Positions 23,099 through 34,370 of a stretch of DNA of 64,000 nt are shown here, one piece after another. The position numbers were made by a program, and so were the translations under genes. Numbering within the stretch: the first letter of the stretch is position 1; every line of letters begins with the position of its first letter. Location: the NCBI GenBank assembly GCA_024741835.1, contig JAENRP010000170.1, forward strand, positions 23,805 to 87,804, read 5' to 3'. A model generated the notes under the pieces. It did no database searches and was not told where the DNA came from. It saw only the letters and a program-made list of their open reading frames with translations. The DNA is from Diplocarpon mali. Lineage: Eukaryota > Ascomycota > Leotiomycetes > Helotiales > Drepanopezizaceae.

Positions 23099-26073
23099 TT
23101 AGCTTCTTCGGTGGCGGGCCACGTTTCCTATGATAGCCCTGCGGACATCAGTTGCTGGGTGGGCTGTAGGTTCTGTATTGGACCTCTCCGGGCACTTTCG
23201 GCTCTTTCTGAATAGGACAGCACCTAGAACCTCGGAGAACTTCCAAATTTTTTCCATCTCCGAAGGCGAGCCAACATCGCCATCCTGGGAGATATTATCG
23301 GGAAAACGGAAGGCGCCCATAATTATCCCAGAGTAACCGTCAGAAGCGATGGGAATCAGACGACCTGAATAGTATTCGCCTGCTTCGCGTTTTGCTGCAG
23401 GATCTGTCCAATGCTCCGCACGCTTTGATTGCAGGACTCTAAGAAGGCAAGCCGGGGATAGCACAAGAGGCTGGTTGAGACCATGTGCAACCAGAATCTC
23501 GGTTCGGAGGCCATCCGGAGCCAACATCTCTTGATCAGACATGCCGGGTCGGGCTGGGGAGATAGTTACCGCGTAGACCATATCATAGCCCAGATTCTGC
23601 GCATTCACCTCGCACATGAAAGCAGCTTCGTCAGAAAAGCCTTCGATCATGTCGAGAAAGGGGGCAGGCGGGGCGGATGAAAAGGCAGAATGTCCACCCA
23701 TTCTCGAGGGCGACCCATGTTGGTTTTTTCCCTTGAAGCCCAGTTGCTGCGTAATTGAAATCTGTGCAGCAGGTCCAATCTCAGAGCTCATGTGGCCGAC
23801 CCCCTTGTCCCTGCTGTTGACGATATTCGCTGCGAGCTGTCGTTGTTGTAAAGCGGTTGAACTGTTGTGCTCGAGGACCCTGGCATTTTCACTTCTATTG
23901 ATGCCTCCGGTATAACCATCGTAGAAGGGGTTGGTGGTAGGCATAGCCTGACGATAAGATTCAGCACTGCTATCACCGCCAATCATAAAGTCTTCCGCAG
24001 TCAGATCGAACTGTGGCTTGGTAGAAAGATCTTCTATAAAGGAGCGCGCTGGTGTATTGGGAGGATGTGGATGGAGAGATGTGATATCTGAGGATGAGAA
24101 AGGCCGAGGTGAGAAGCCTCTAAGGCCACTCAGATAGGAGCCATGGGTGAAAAGTTGTTTGCTTATAGAGGAAGTAGCCTTGAACCGCCCATCCTCCTTA
24201 CTTGATTCTGGTGAGTTGGCATAGAAGTGGAGATTCGACTCGGCAGATGATGGCGGTGTTTGTTCGGAAGGCCCTGAGTGCACTTCCTGGGTTCCAGCGG
24301 TATGATACAATCTTGACTGGGGTCTTTGTGATACATTTGATTTATGGAAGCTGAGGGCAGATGGGACGAGCCCAGACCCCGATCCATCTAGACTCTGTGC
24401 TGACAAGGTTCTGAGAGAGTGGTTTGGAGAGATAAAGGTGTCTCTGTCTAGAAGGGGAGTCAAACGATAATGGTCAGTAAGTTCATCAACTTGATTTCTG
24501 AGATCTTCCATGACCAAGCAACTGAACTCTGCGAGCTCTCTACATTGTAAAGGGGTGAAAGACAGTCGTGGTTTCGATGAAAATATAGCAAAGACTCCCA
24601 GAACTTCACCACAAGGGGCCATCATAGGCGCACCAGCGAAGAACCGGATCTTGGGTCTGCCAGAAACCAGGGGGTTGTGCCGAAATCTCCAGTCCTTTCA
24701 AGGTTAGCTTTGTTTGATTGCAAGGAGCTACATCTCTTACCTCCTTAGTGTCTAACACCACAAGAACATCTTTGGAGAGAAGGCAGTGCGCCGCAATGCT
24801 GTGAGTACGGGCTACATTTGGTTGGTTGTATCCATTCTCAGCTCTGAATACCTCATTCTCCTCATCAAAGAAGCTCAGCGACACGGACTTGGCTTCAAAT
24901 TTAGTCATGGCAATTCTGATTAGCTCGGCTGAGTTATCTTGACCCCAGTGTGGCCATAGAATCTCGAAGTCTTCGCTCATTCCCAATCTTCGGGCCTCAT
25001 TTGGTGGGTAGACTGAGGGTAGAAAATCGAATCTGTCCTTGAATGCCGGTGGCTTTGGAGGGTTGCTGAGGTTGAATTGGCCCTAACAAAAGGAATGAGA
25101 AGTAAGTATTCGGCAAATTTCTAGAACAAACACAAGATCTCACCTTCGAATAGCTGGTCATGTAAGAGTCCCAGTGCTTATCCCATTTGCCATTAGGGCA
25201 CAGATCCAAGATTACATCGTCAAGTTCGTGGAACTGAAATATATTGGCCTCTTCTTCGATGTCCTCTTCGGGTTTCTCCTCGGCATCGACGTTTTGATCC
25301 CTCGCAACCTCTAATCTTGACCCTGGATCGTCTTCAGAACCCAAGCCGGTGCTCATAACCAATCCCATAACTGATTGCACCTTGGGGGATGCTAGATCGT
25401 ACTCGACAGCCTCCTCATCAAAGTGACCCTGCAGCCTTCTGGCTGCCTCACCTCTGTTTCGCGCAATAGTGATTGGAGAAATAGTGGCCTCAGAGTCCTC
25501 GATGCATTTGGGAGGTTTCAAACCAGTCTCTTTCCTGGCCTGCATTCGATGCTGAAGAGGCTTAAGGTAATGAGCGGGGTTTGGAGCATCGAAACTGCCA
25601 TCTTCGACTTCTCTATCTTGCACAGCCTGACAGGAAACCATCTGGCCTTCTTTCTCAAGCGATCTCTTGCTAGATGACGCAGAAGATCTCGAAAACATCT
25701 TAGCCACTAGTCCACGCTTCTTGTTCTCTCTTCTGCTTAAACTCTGTGTGATAATCAGGGGGCTCGTTGAGCCTGCCTCCTCAAGCTTTGTAAAATCTAT
25801 ACCCTGAGTAGACACAGATGATTCCTGACTTGTTGAAATTGTGGCCTCTAATCTTGCTAGATCAGTCGCATAAGGACCTGTTGGGCTTGTATGTTCAAAG
25901 AACTCAATGAGATCCTTAGTGATACCCCCAGTCTTTGCTTGTTCATCTCTAGCTTGCTTTCTGAATGACTTGGCGTGAATAATTTCAGTATCAGTTGGTT
26001 GGTTCAAGGTTGGTTGGTTCAAGCTCACGTCGAAGCTTTGGTCTCCATACCAGGAAACCAAGCTTGACTCCAT
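23099..26073 (-). CDS. GAF-domain protein of unknown function
   Basis: Three exons on the minus strand (26073-25144, 25082-24741, 24694-23099) join to 955 residues. Both introns (61 and 46 nt) have clean GT/AG borders and keep frame: TSYSK joins GQFNLSNPP, and VLDTKE joins DWRFRHNPL. Residues about 345-480 form a GAF-like module (IAMTKFEAKSVSLSFFDEE, HSIAAHCLL, VVLDTKEDWRFRHNP, IRFFAGAPM, GEVLGVFAIF). This resembles the GAF domain preceding fungal hybrid histidine kinases, but no kinase or receiver domain follows. The N-terminal 300 residues and the 450-residue C-terminal part are Ser/Pro-rich and low in predicted structure. Such proteins may bind a small ligand; the ligand and role are unknown. 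The first ATG of the long frame was chosen; an untranslated upstream exon may exist between 26.1 and 26.35 kb. Confidence 0.8.
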
Positions 26074-29000
26074 ATTAACGCGTCAGTAAGATCGCGCAAG
26101 ATAGACAATGAGCTACAGGGACCATAGAAAGACTCGTTGTGTATATTGTAAGTAGAACGACTCAGTTTCTGGCCACCTGCTACAAAGAGATCTGAAGGGG
26201 AGATGTTAGCCGTGCATATACACACAGATGCAAAAAACCTCAGCTGGAAATTCCAAAAGATAAGTTGAGTTGCAAGCTGATCTCTGATCGAACTGTGTTA
26301 TAGAGCTATAACAGCAACTTACCTCGGATTTCCGGCCTTAGTAGGAAGGAGTGTGGCGCGTCAATGTTTAAATCGTAGACAGATATTGTGTGAATCTGGG
26401 GCGTCGAATCGATTAACGCATTCAGATTAGAAAGAGCTGAGGTGGTGGTGATGAGGAGGAAAGGTGGGAGGGGAGGTGTTGAATTAGCAAAGTAGTGAGG
26501 TTGTGAAGGGGAGGTTGAAGGCGAGGTCGAAGGCGAGGCGAGGTTGCTTTTGACTGAAATATTTGTATGATATCACTTCCCTCCCCACTAGCGTGGTAGG
26601 AAGTTCTCGCGAAGAAACGAAAGGTGAATGAATCAGGGTATTGTATTGTATTGTATTGTACTGGATTGAATCGAACGAGAATGAAAAGTGAGAGACAAAA
26701 GGCCCTATCACTGTTGGCAGTGTGGGCTAGAGGTCAGATGACTAGGCTGGTTTGAATTTCATATTGAGGTCGATAAGTAGGTAGCTTAGGTAAGTGTTGT
26801 TGGTAGAAGAGCGACAGAGGGGAGGGCAAGGGCAAGGGCAAGGGCAAGGGCAGGAGCAGGAACAAGAGTCGACGAGATGGGAAGGCATGCAGTAGCAGAA
26901 GAACAGCACAGGACAGGACAGGACAGGCCAGAAACCAGGACAGATAAACATGGCAAAGAGGGGAAGCAGTAACAAGAGAAAATCAAGTCAATACACGACC
27001 AGAGCAGTACATGCAGAACTATAAACTAATAGTCTATCACTGACATACAGATATAAGAAAGACGACCCATCTCCCGTGTGACGCGACACGACACAACACA
27101 ACACGACACAACGCAACGAGATGCTACACAATGCAAAATGATGTGACGTTCCCTTACCTGCTCCCTTACCTGCTTGCCCTCTTTCTTACCACAGTGTGGA
27201 TGTGCTGATAAGATGATGCCAGTACAGTTGACCGATGGGACTCATGTCCTGCAATGCATCATATCCCATTTCGTGAAGCCAGCCTGTATGTTATCACCGC
27301 CCACAAGCACCCACAACTGCTCATCAGCGCTTCCAAGCCAAGCTGAGAGCAGCAATACACTTTGCAGCGACGCCTAGTAACATAATTCTCTTGGAATATC
27401 ATACATAGGATAGGAAAAGATGGGACGAGAGCAGGAGTCTGGCAGAAGCAAGCCTCCTTTCTCCCTCAACGATTATCATGAAGACTTGGCTTCACCCCTC
27501 AGCGGTTCCCTCCCTCGGCCAAACTGCTTCATGGCATCTCTCCTTCCAGGTTGACATACAGGGGACGAGAGAGGGAACCAAAAAGCCGGAAAGGAATATA
27601 TTGTGACGGCAACAGCGACAGCGGCGACGATGACGACGACGACCTAGCATCTAGGATGCAGAGCATTTGCTTCATGCACACAGCGTGCCGAGCCGAGCCG
27701 ACTATCGACGGCCCAATGCAGTGCTGGTCCATCAGATAATATATCCTCAGGTACCTACTGTTTCGTCTCGCGTAACACGGTCGGGTAGTATATCAAGACC
27801 ACGACCCGTCATCATTATGCTCTAGTCTCGACGGCTTTCCATCCTATGTTATCTCTCTTGACTCTGGTTATGTGAGGCAAGCATATGCCCTTGACAGGTT
27901 ATCGTCTTTTGTATTTCTCGTTCTCGTTTTAGCAAGGCGGAAGAAGTAGCTGGTGCATTTTGTAATACAGTCGGGGCGTTCTTCTCTCTGGCCTGACGAC
28001 GTGATGTTGTGTTCTGTTATGTCTGCCTGGCTCGATCTCTGGATCTGGTTAGAGTCATCCAGAATGTGTCGTGCCGCCCTGATCGATTGGAGAGGGCTCG
28101 GAGGGGAGAACATTGTCCCTTTCTCTTCTCACTTCCAATACAATCTCCTGCCGGACAGTATATTATTCCTTGCTTGCGACATGCGAGCGAGCTTCTTTGC
28201 TGACGGGGGAAAACTCCGTGAAGTTTATTTTGGCAGATTGTTCTTATCGGCAAACGATGGAACCTTCGTCATATCATCCATCATCTGTGGGATTTTTCGA
28301 ATCCGATATTAAACTCAGACGGGCCGTTGCGTACCTTTCCAGCCCGTGCTGCATACTTTACCACACGGCTGGCTCTACCGCGTCCTGGAAGCATCAGCTG
28401 GACCTCAAGGCCCGTCGATACGAGCCTCTCGGACCCTTAGCTTATGCTGTGACCGGATCCGTCCTGGGACATTAATACGTTCAACCCAAGTCGCCGATTC
28501 TAAGAGCCCGGTAGACCAATCGTCCGGACGAGAACCCTGCAGCAGGCTGTCAGACCCCGTGTCCCACATCGAGAGCCCCCCTTCACTGACAGAGTCATTG
28601 ATCCGGGGCGAGGCTCATAGACATACTCGAAAGAGGACATACCTTCTTGATTGTATGCATATATCAAGCAGACGGGCCATGCAAGCGGCCATCAAGAACA
28701 AACACTGCGACTTGGAAAGTTTTAGTACGGGCGGGCTACGATTCCGTGTAATTGAACTTACCAAATGTCCACCGAACAAGGTTGGAGTCTGCACCGATCC
28801 GCCCGCCCGTTCCCTGAAAGACTAACTTTCTTGACATCACAGCCGTCTCCCGTTCTGGGGTGTCACCATCGGGGACATAGGCCACGGGCTCGCGAATCTC
28901 CCAGGTTGAACCGCGAGACTGCTGCCCTGATGATGGGCACGAGGATATCGTCCGAATGACAAAGGGGCCTGTCTAGAACCCCCCGTTTGCTTTACAGGCA

Positions 29001-29633
29001 GAGATTTACGGACTTATTTATAGGCCTTTCTGCATGGTGCCATTCGGGTAAGATGACTCTATCTCTCTTCAATATCTTCCCTTCTCACATTCTCTCACTG
29101 AAAGTTGTGTTTCTGCATCCATCACCCCGCAAATCCACCCTATGAAGTCAAGTCCCTCATATTCTCAAGAGGCTCCTCATCTGTCTCAAGCAAGTCCCAC
29201 GATGTGACTTCCTATTACACAAGCCTCGACCTCCTCTCATGTCCTTCAGACGGATGTCCTCTTTCCCTCCAGCTTCAAGAGCCCCCCCGAGCCCAATACA
29301 GGTGAAAAGCATTTGGGTCAAAATTGAGTGGGTTGCACCTGAGCAATATTTTTTTCTTGATTTCCAGACAACCAACCCAGCATCAAATTGTAGCTGGCTC
29401 TATCCGAAGCGCTGCACGCCATTATAGATTCAAAAGACATGTACTGCTGCATCCCAAGCGCAGGCCTCCAACAAGCAACAAAGACATAAAACACCTTAGC
29501 GGGAAGAAAATTATCGAGAAGGAACTTCCAACTGCAACTCATCCTCTATAACATAATTCTTTTGCTCTGTACAAGGTCCAGGCCAAGCCTCCCATCTAGT
29601 TCTATACATTCTCATCCGAGCACGTAAGCATCC
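26074..29633. other. Intergenic, with short tandem repeats at its left end
   Basis: The left end is the leader and promoter side of the GAF gene. It contains TTGTA repeats (26638-26660), GGGCAA repeats (26824-26853), ACAGG repeats (26907-26929) and ACGACAC-like repeats (about 27080-27120). From 27.2 to 29.6 kb only short frames occur; the longest (about 159 codons near 28.3-28.8 kb) has no recognisable family, no splice partners and competing frames, so I do not call it a gene. Confidence 0.45.
26824..26853 (+). repeat. Hexanucleotide tandem repeat (GGGCAA)n
   Basis: Five near-perfect units lie upstream of the GAF-domain gene. On the complementary strand the unit reads TTGCCC. It is a simple microsatellite that may vary between strains. 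Confidence 0.8.
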
Positions 29634-30890
29634 TCACTTCCCCTCCTCGCAAACTATTGCTACGACAACGCAAATATCGTCAACTTTTCCGCCCCTCCAG
29701 TTCTCGTGCGGGTAGTATTTCTGTACTTCCCTCGCAAACGGTCCATCAACCCGCGTATTCAGACTCGCAGCCTTCGCCTCTGCCGTAATCCCTGCTGCCA
29801 GATAGCTCTGAAGATTTGGCACATCTTCCGGGCCAGCATCTCCATCATCCGTTGTAATAAAATCGCGCAGAGTCTTCCCAACACTGACGCCTGCCCGCGT
29901 ATGTTCCCAAGCCTTGGCATCAAGCATCACCTTGGAAACCATCTTCAGCATATCCTGACTTGACAAATTGTCCCACACGCCATCACTAGCAAACACCAGG
30001 ACGTCTCCATGCCTTAGCTGGTGCTGGGAAACATCAGCGTCCTTTGGGAAATCACACAGCTGTTCCCCTCCAAAAGCCGCTGCTTGCGCCATGACCTTCT
30101 CAGGTATGATCGAGAGCTGGAACGGCGTGTTGAAAGCGTGCGTCTGCGGCTCCGAGTAACTGCGGATAGCATTCAGCCTCAACTGCACGAAGCCGGAGTC
30201 GCCCAAATTCGCAACTTCGAGTGAGCCGTCTCCTCTCGCGACTGCCACGCACGCCGTGCTCCCGCCAGCCAGGACCGTGTCGTCTCTGCAGATATCCTCG
30301 AAGCCCCTCTGCATCAGGCTCCTGGCACTGAGGGTCGGGCTCTGTTCCTCGGGCTTGTGTGTGTATGCTGCATGTGCCATATAATCACAGATTCCATGGG
30401 CGAAGTCGGCCGGATCTACCCCCGAATCCACCCATCCTCCCACCCCATCTACGACGCCCAGTGCTACATCCGCGCTGTCGCCAATACGGCTTACGAAGAA
30501 GGCATCCTGCCCGCTATCGGGTCGTGTCCGCTTGTCCTTCCGTCGCGCGCGGATGCGGTTGTAGGGGTTGAAGCTGAAGACGTTGGTGTCGGGATTGTAG
30601 TGGTGGTCTTTGGCTGTGAAAGAGGCTGCAATGCCGTATGTGAATTTAGGGCTTGAAAGAGCTACCCGCGTGGTATGGAAGAATCGAGAGGGTACATGTA
30701 TGGAGAATAGAGGTTGCCTGAGATTCGGATTTCGATTGGACTGTTGTAAAGGTCTTGTTGAGAATTGCTGCATGCGATTACATGAAGGGGTGGCCGAAGA
30801 TATAACGCCACGGCGATTGACTGCTCTGGTAAGTGTAAGGCCGGTCCTACATGCTGCAACAGCAAATCTTGGGAGAGGAGCCATGGCCAC
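29634..30890 (-). CDS. PTC7: PP2C-type protein phosphatase, mitochondrial (Ptc7-like)
   Basis: A single uninterrupted exon encodes 418 residues. The first 75 or so are basic with many Arg/Ser/Thr and few acidic residues, fitting a mitochondrial presequence. The phosphatase domain then shows PP2C metal-site motifs in order: a GQDAFFV block near 127-133; VALGVVDGVGGW (142-153, with the metal-binding Asp148-Gly149 pair); GGSTA (209-213); NLGDSG (228-233); VFASDGVWDNL near 300; and DDICVVVA near the end. This spacing, with GVGGW in place of DGHGG, is typical of the Ptc7/PPTC7 group, which dephosphorylates mitochondrial matrix proteins, including coenzyme Q synthesis proteins in yeast. The assigned cellular role comes from the family. 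An internal Met at 40 is a less likely start because it would shorten the presequence. Confidence 0.92.
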   Translation of the reverse strand: MAMAPLPRFAVAACRTGLTLTRAVNRRGVISSATPSCNRMQQFSTRPLQQSNRNPNLRQPLFSIHVPSRFFHTTRVALSSPKFTYGIAASFTAKDHHYNPDTNVFSFNPYNRIRARRKDKRTRPDSGQDAFFVSRIGDSADVALGVVDGVGGWVDSGVDPADFAHGICDYMAHAAYTHKPEEQSPTLSARSLMQRGFEDICRDDTVLAGGSTACVAVARGDGSLEVANLGDSGFVQLRLNAIRSYSEPQTHAFNTPFQLSIIPEKVMAQAAAFGGEQLCDFPKDADVSQHQLRHGDVLVFASDGVWDNLSSQDMLKMVSKVMLDAKAWEHTRAGVSVGKTLRDFITTDDGDAGPEDVPNLQSYLAAGITAEAKAASLNTRVDGPFAREVQKYYPHENWRGGKVDDICVVVAIVCEEGK

Positions 30891-31185
30891 GGCTCTCTTG
30901 AGAAAAAGGCGAAGCCCAAAGGCTCGCTGGGGAAGTTGGAGGCCGGATCAGAGCGCCACTGCCATGATACCCAGAAGAAATTGCGAATTGGTATGCGATA
31001 CAGCGAAGAAGCGATCGGTTTATGCGTATGGTGTGCTGTTCCAGCGATCTGGTTGATCAGCTGGAGACGGGCGGAAACAGACTTTGCGGAATCGTTATCT
31101 GCATCCCTGTGCGGTCCAGTTCCGAGACCAATATCGGCTTCCACCTCTCTTAGCCTTGTCAGCCTTGCTCTTCTCGTGCTAACCG

Positions 31186-31293
31186 CTTCGTCGCAGGCCA
31201 AACAAACACCACATTGGCTTATCTTCATGGGTGCTTGAAAGTAAAAATTTGCAGGGTTGAATATCGTGGGTGTTCGTTCAGCCTGCGACGAAG
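31186..31293. repeat. MITE-like element, 108 bp, family 'CTTCGTCGCAGGC'
   Basis: CTTCGTCGCAGGCCAAACAA (31186-31205) is mirrored by a right arm ending GCCTGCGACGAAG (31281-31293); between them both arms carry GTGTTTGTT/GTGTTCGTT-like words. The interior, including GCAGGGTTGAATA, recurs near 6562. It is the best preserved of at least three related sequences in the window (others near 6.56-6.61 and 8.41-8.54 kb). No coding capacity. It lies about 300 bp upstream of the PTC7 start. Confidence 0.7.
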
Positions 31294-32134
31294 TGTTTTT
31301 GTTTGTAGATTTGCTCCATAGTCCACTAGTTTCATTGATCTAACAAGCGCACAGATTGTCTGTACTTCAATTCAGTCAGCTATTTCCACTATTAATGGCA
31401 GAATGGAATCTTGGATCTCGTAGAAAATGAGTATAGTATAAATATACAGGAAACGTCAGCCAGAAATCCTTCGATAATCAAAATGAGGGCGACATTGTCA
31501 ACTTCATCTGAAGGCTCATTCAAGCCAGGCCTGGTCTAGGTCAGAGAGGCTCTTGGAATACTTGCTAAACGACTAGGGTGTACAGATCTGCCCAAGTTCG
31601 ATTCCAAGGCTGAAGAAGAAGAGGGGCGTTGCGTATGAGCAGACGAACAAGTTCAGTGAGAAGGCGAAGCTTGTGTCTGCAGATCCGGATAGGTGGGTCA
31701 CACCTCTGTTATCCCAGGACAGTGCTGCGGCAGATTTTTCCGCAGATTCTTGTGCGGCGTCGCAGGCCGTTTTCCCAACCTCTGGATCTTACGAGCCACC
31801 TCTGAAGCTCCAACAGGCTATTGTGAATCCCATCTACCAAAGTTCACTTGCGTAGCCTCTTATAGACCTCCAGCATGAAGTCAGAGAAGTTTGTCTGGCG
31901 GCTTGGGGCCCTTCCATGATTTTATCGCTCGCTGGGGTATGACTACACAGAGATATCCCTCCTTGTACTCGACATTTGGACCGAGAAAGTAGAAATGTAC
32001 TGTCAAAAACGATTTTCCCTCGCTTCCCACAGGTATATTATGCTCAGCAGCCGCACCTTATAAGGGTGTCCTGTAACCACGCAGCTCGTTGTAAAGCATC
32101 ATGCTCTCGATGATTGTATGCGATATCCCGAACC
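31294..32134. other. Intergenic, nothing firm
   Basis: Frames are at most about 60 codons. There is some coding-like texture on the plus strand between 31.54 and 31.88 kb with scattered stops, which could be a gene remnant, but I cannot name a family. Confidence 0.35.
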
Positions 32135-32935
32135 CTAGTGTACAAGGACAATTGGTTTCCCCTTCTCCCACCCATCCAAACTCTCTTTAATATTAATCCA
32201 ATATCTCATCTTCACAGCCTCTCCCTTCGCCAGCTCCATATTATCATCCCTGAAAGCCCTATTCAGCACCTGCTCACTTTCTCCAATCCGCTTGTCATTG
32301 ATCGTCTTCAACCCATCGAGTTCCGCTTCGTCATTCGCATTCTCAATCTCCTCCCTCGTATCCAGGACTTCCATCAACAGTTCCGGATCCTCAACCTTCG
32401 CCGTCTCATCCTCTACCACGTCAATGCCCCTCAGACTCAATAGATACTGTGCCCTGGATAATGGATTCTGTAATGTCTTGTACGCCTCATTGATTCGTGC
32501 CGACGTAGCCTCTGCGCGGTTTTTCAGATGCTGAGGATGTCGGTCGGGATGCGCCACCGACTGTAATTGTAGAAACTCTCTGCGCAGCTCGCGTACATCG
32601 ATATTGAAAGATCCTTTCGGCGGAGGCCCGGAGGCAAGTGTCTTTGGGAAGAACTCGTAGTGTGTCTGCGGAAGAGGGTTTGGTTTTATTACATCGCCTG
32701 AGGCTGGTCGGCGAGAGCTCGCAGAAGAGGTCTGCCAGCGCCGTTGGGTATCTGTCTGGAGCTTTGCTACAGCTATTATTCTGTTGTACGGTCCACATAT
32801 CTGGAGTGAGGGCTGCGACATTTTTACAGGAGATGTGGTGATGCTGTGACAGAGAGGCGCCTCGCACGCAAGCTGGCGGCGCATGAAACGTGACGGGCGC
32901 ATGCTAAAATAGACCTGGCTATATGAAGCAACCAA
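32135..32935 (-). CDS. JAC1: Jac1/HscB-type mitochondrial J-protein co-chaperone
   Basis: A single-exon frame encodes 266 residues. The N-terminal 70 are Arg/Ser-rich and hydrophobic with few acids, as for a matrix presequence. A J domain follows: YEFFPKTL (93-100), ELRREFLQLQSVAHPDRHPQ with the invariant HPD tripeptide at 129-131, and NEAYKTLQNPLSRAQYLLSLRG. The C-terminal 100 residues are a predicted helical bundle (EDPELLMEVLDTREEIENA) with LMEVL, the HscB-type segment that binds the Isu scaffold. Jac1 recruits the Hsp70 Ssq1/Ssc1 to Isu during iron-sulfur cluster transfer. Met12 (MRPSRFMRRQ) is an equally credible start and gives a more classical presequence. Confidence 0.93.
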   Translation of the reverse strand: MVASYSQVYFSMRPSRFMRRQLACEAPLCHSITTSPVKMSQPSLQICGPYNRIIAVAKLQTDTQRRWQTSSASSRRPASGDVIKPNPLPQTHYEFFPKTLASGPPPKGSFNIDVRELRREFLQLQSVAHPDRHPQHLKNRAEATSARINEAYKTLQNPLSRAQYLLSLRGIDVVEDETAKVEDPELLMEVLDTREEIENANDEAELDGLKTINDKRIGESEQVLNRAFRDDNMELAKGEAVKMRYWINIKESLDGWEKGKPIVLVH

Positions 32936-33624
32936 GTGTTAGTGACGGAGAGAGATTTTAATGCCCAAATATGGGCTGATGTCGAGGCGCTGAGGATGTG
33001 ATGATGCCCGTGGCCCTTGCTGTCCAGAGAAGGTAGACTTGTGAATGATGCTAGTGGATGTCGAATATGACGTCGGCAAGCCGGGTGGCGCGACAGGGGT
33101 CCGAACATAGACACTGTTTGCATTATGCGAATTGCCCGCTTCTTTCCTTGCTGCAGGCTCTCGGGTCGCGCATGTGATGAATCGATATATCTAGTTTTCT
33201 GGCATCCTAATCGTTCTAATAGTCTGAAATCAGCTCAACGCTTGTGGAAAGCATAGTTCGTATCAGAGTATGATTTCGATGCCCTGGCTCATCGGTAGTG
33301 ATTCCACAACACTGCAGAGTAAATACAATCTTTTCAATTGGCCTGTCTAGCAGTGCTTCTCACACCTCTTACTTACTGTTCTTATCTCTTTGTTGACAAG
33401 TAAGAATCCTTCGCTAACACATCATAATCGTGCTCGCTTAGCCCACCTTGATTCTCTGAAGGCTAGTCTTTGGCTCGTTCTACTGTACATGACATGCATA
33501 GTAACGATAGAAGGATTTGAAACTTTAACGAGCTCCCTCAAAAACATAAGTGAGTTCTACTCACCTTGGACTAGCTAGGTATTTGATACAAGCTGAGCCA
33601 AGCGGCCCTAGAAGACAAAAGCAA

Positions 33625-33850
33625 TCAGACCAACATACGCTTCATCCATGCCAACGTCGTCTGCAAAGCCGGGTCGCTGATCCTTGCGGTACGTCGAATC
33701 CATGCCAGCCCCCGGGCCACACGTGCAGCTCTGCCTGCCCAGTATGCTTCCACATCTAGGTAACAAACTCCACATCCTCGTCTCTTAACAAAGCTGCCGG
33801 TCCGAGATCTATCCAAGTTGGCGGCAACCCAGTGCCAAACCATGGGTACC
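33625..33850 (-). pseudogene. Alpha/beta-hydrolase (HSL/Abhydrolase_3 type) 3' remnant
   Basis: On the minus strand GLPPTWIDLGPAALLRDEDV, then an in-frame TAG at 33756-33758, then KHTGQAELHVWPGGWHGFDV matches the last third of hormone-sensitive-lipase-type hydrolases, including the block around the catalytic Asp and the HGFD that carries the catalytic His. A frame change follows, after which ISDPALQTTLAWMKRMLV and a stop give the usual C-terminal helix. The nucleophile GDSAGG region was not found upstream. One stop, one frameshift and loss of the 5' part make this a pseudogene fragment. Substrate cannot be inferred. Confidence 0.78.
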
Positions 33851-34370
33851 TTGTAAATCGAAACACAGAATATTGATTCATCCCCTATCATCTCTCCACT
33901 GTTTAGGTAACCAGGGCTCACAGTATTTCTCATAGTCTTGTAGTATCATGTGACTAAAGATATCGACTCCGAGGCGGATACACCCAGGACACGAGTGCGG
34001 AAAGAGCCCCACCTTATCGGACAGCTCCAGAAGCTTGCATCGCATTGTGCAATAACGGACCAAAATATTCGATAAATTCATTTCCCATTCTCCACGTCGA
34101 GTGTTGGATCCCAAACACTACAATCGCATCGGCTTCTCTCCAACGCTCAAGACCTGCAATTGAGACTGCCGGCCAAGGTGCTGCGTCTGTCCAACGCACT
34201 CTCTTCAGACGGTTCTTATCCCCGGGATTTCCCCCCACATTCTCGGCCGCACCAGTCAAACGTCAGACGACTTCCTATCAGAAAATTACTCCCGTGCCAA
34301 ACGCCAGGGAGCGAACTACTGCACTACGACTTCGACGAGTCCTCACTATCTTGCCTCCTCCGTCACCAGA

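Noticed and set aside
30662..31228. 188-codon minus-strand frame overlapping the PTC7 start
   Set aside because: It overlaps the N-terminal part of the phosphatase in another frame and covers its upstream region and the MITE; no domain recognised.
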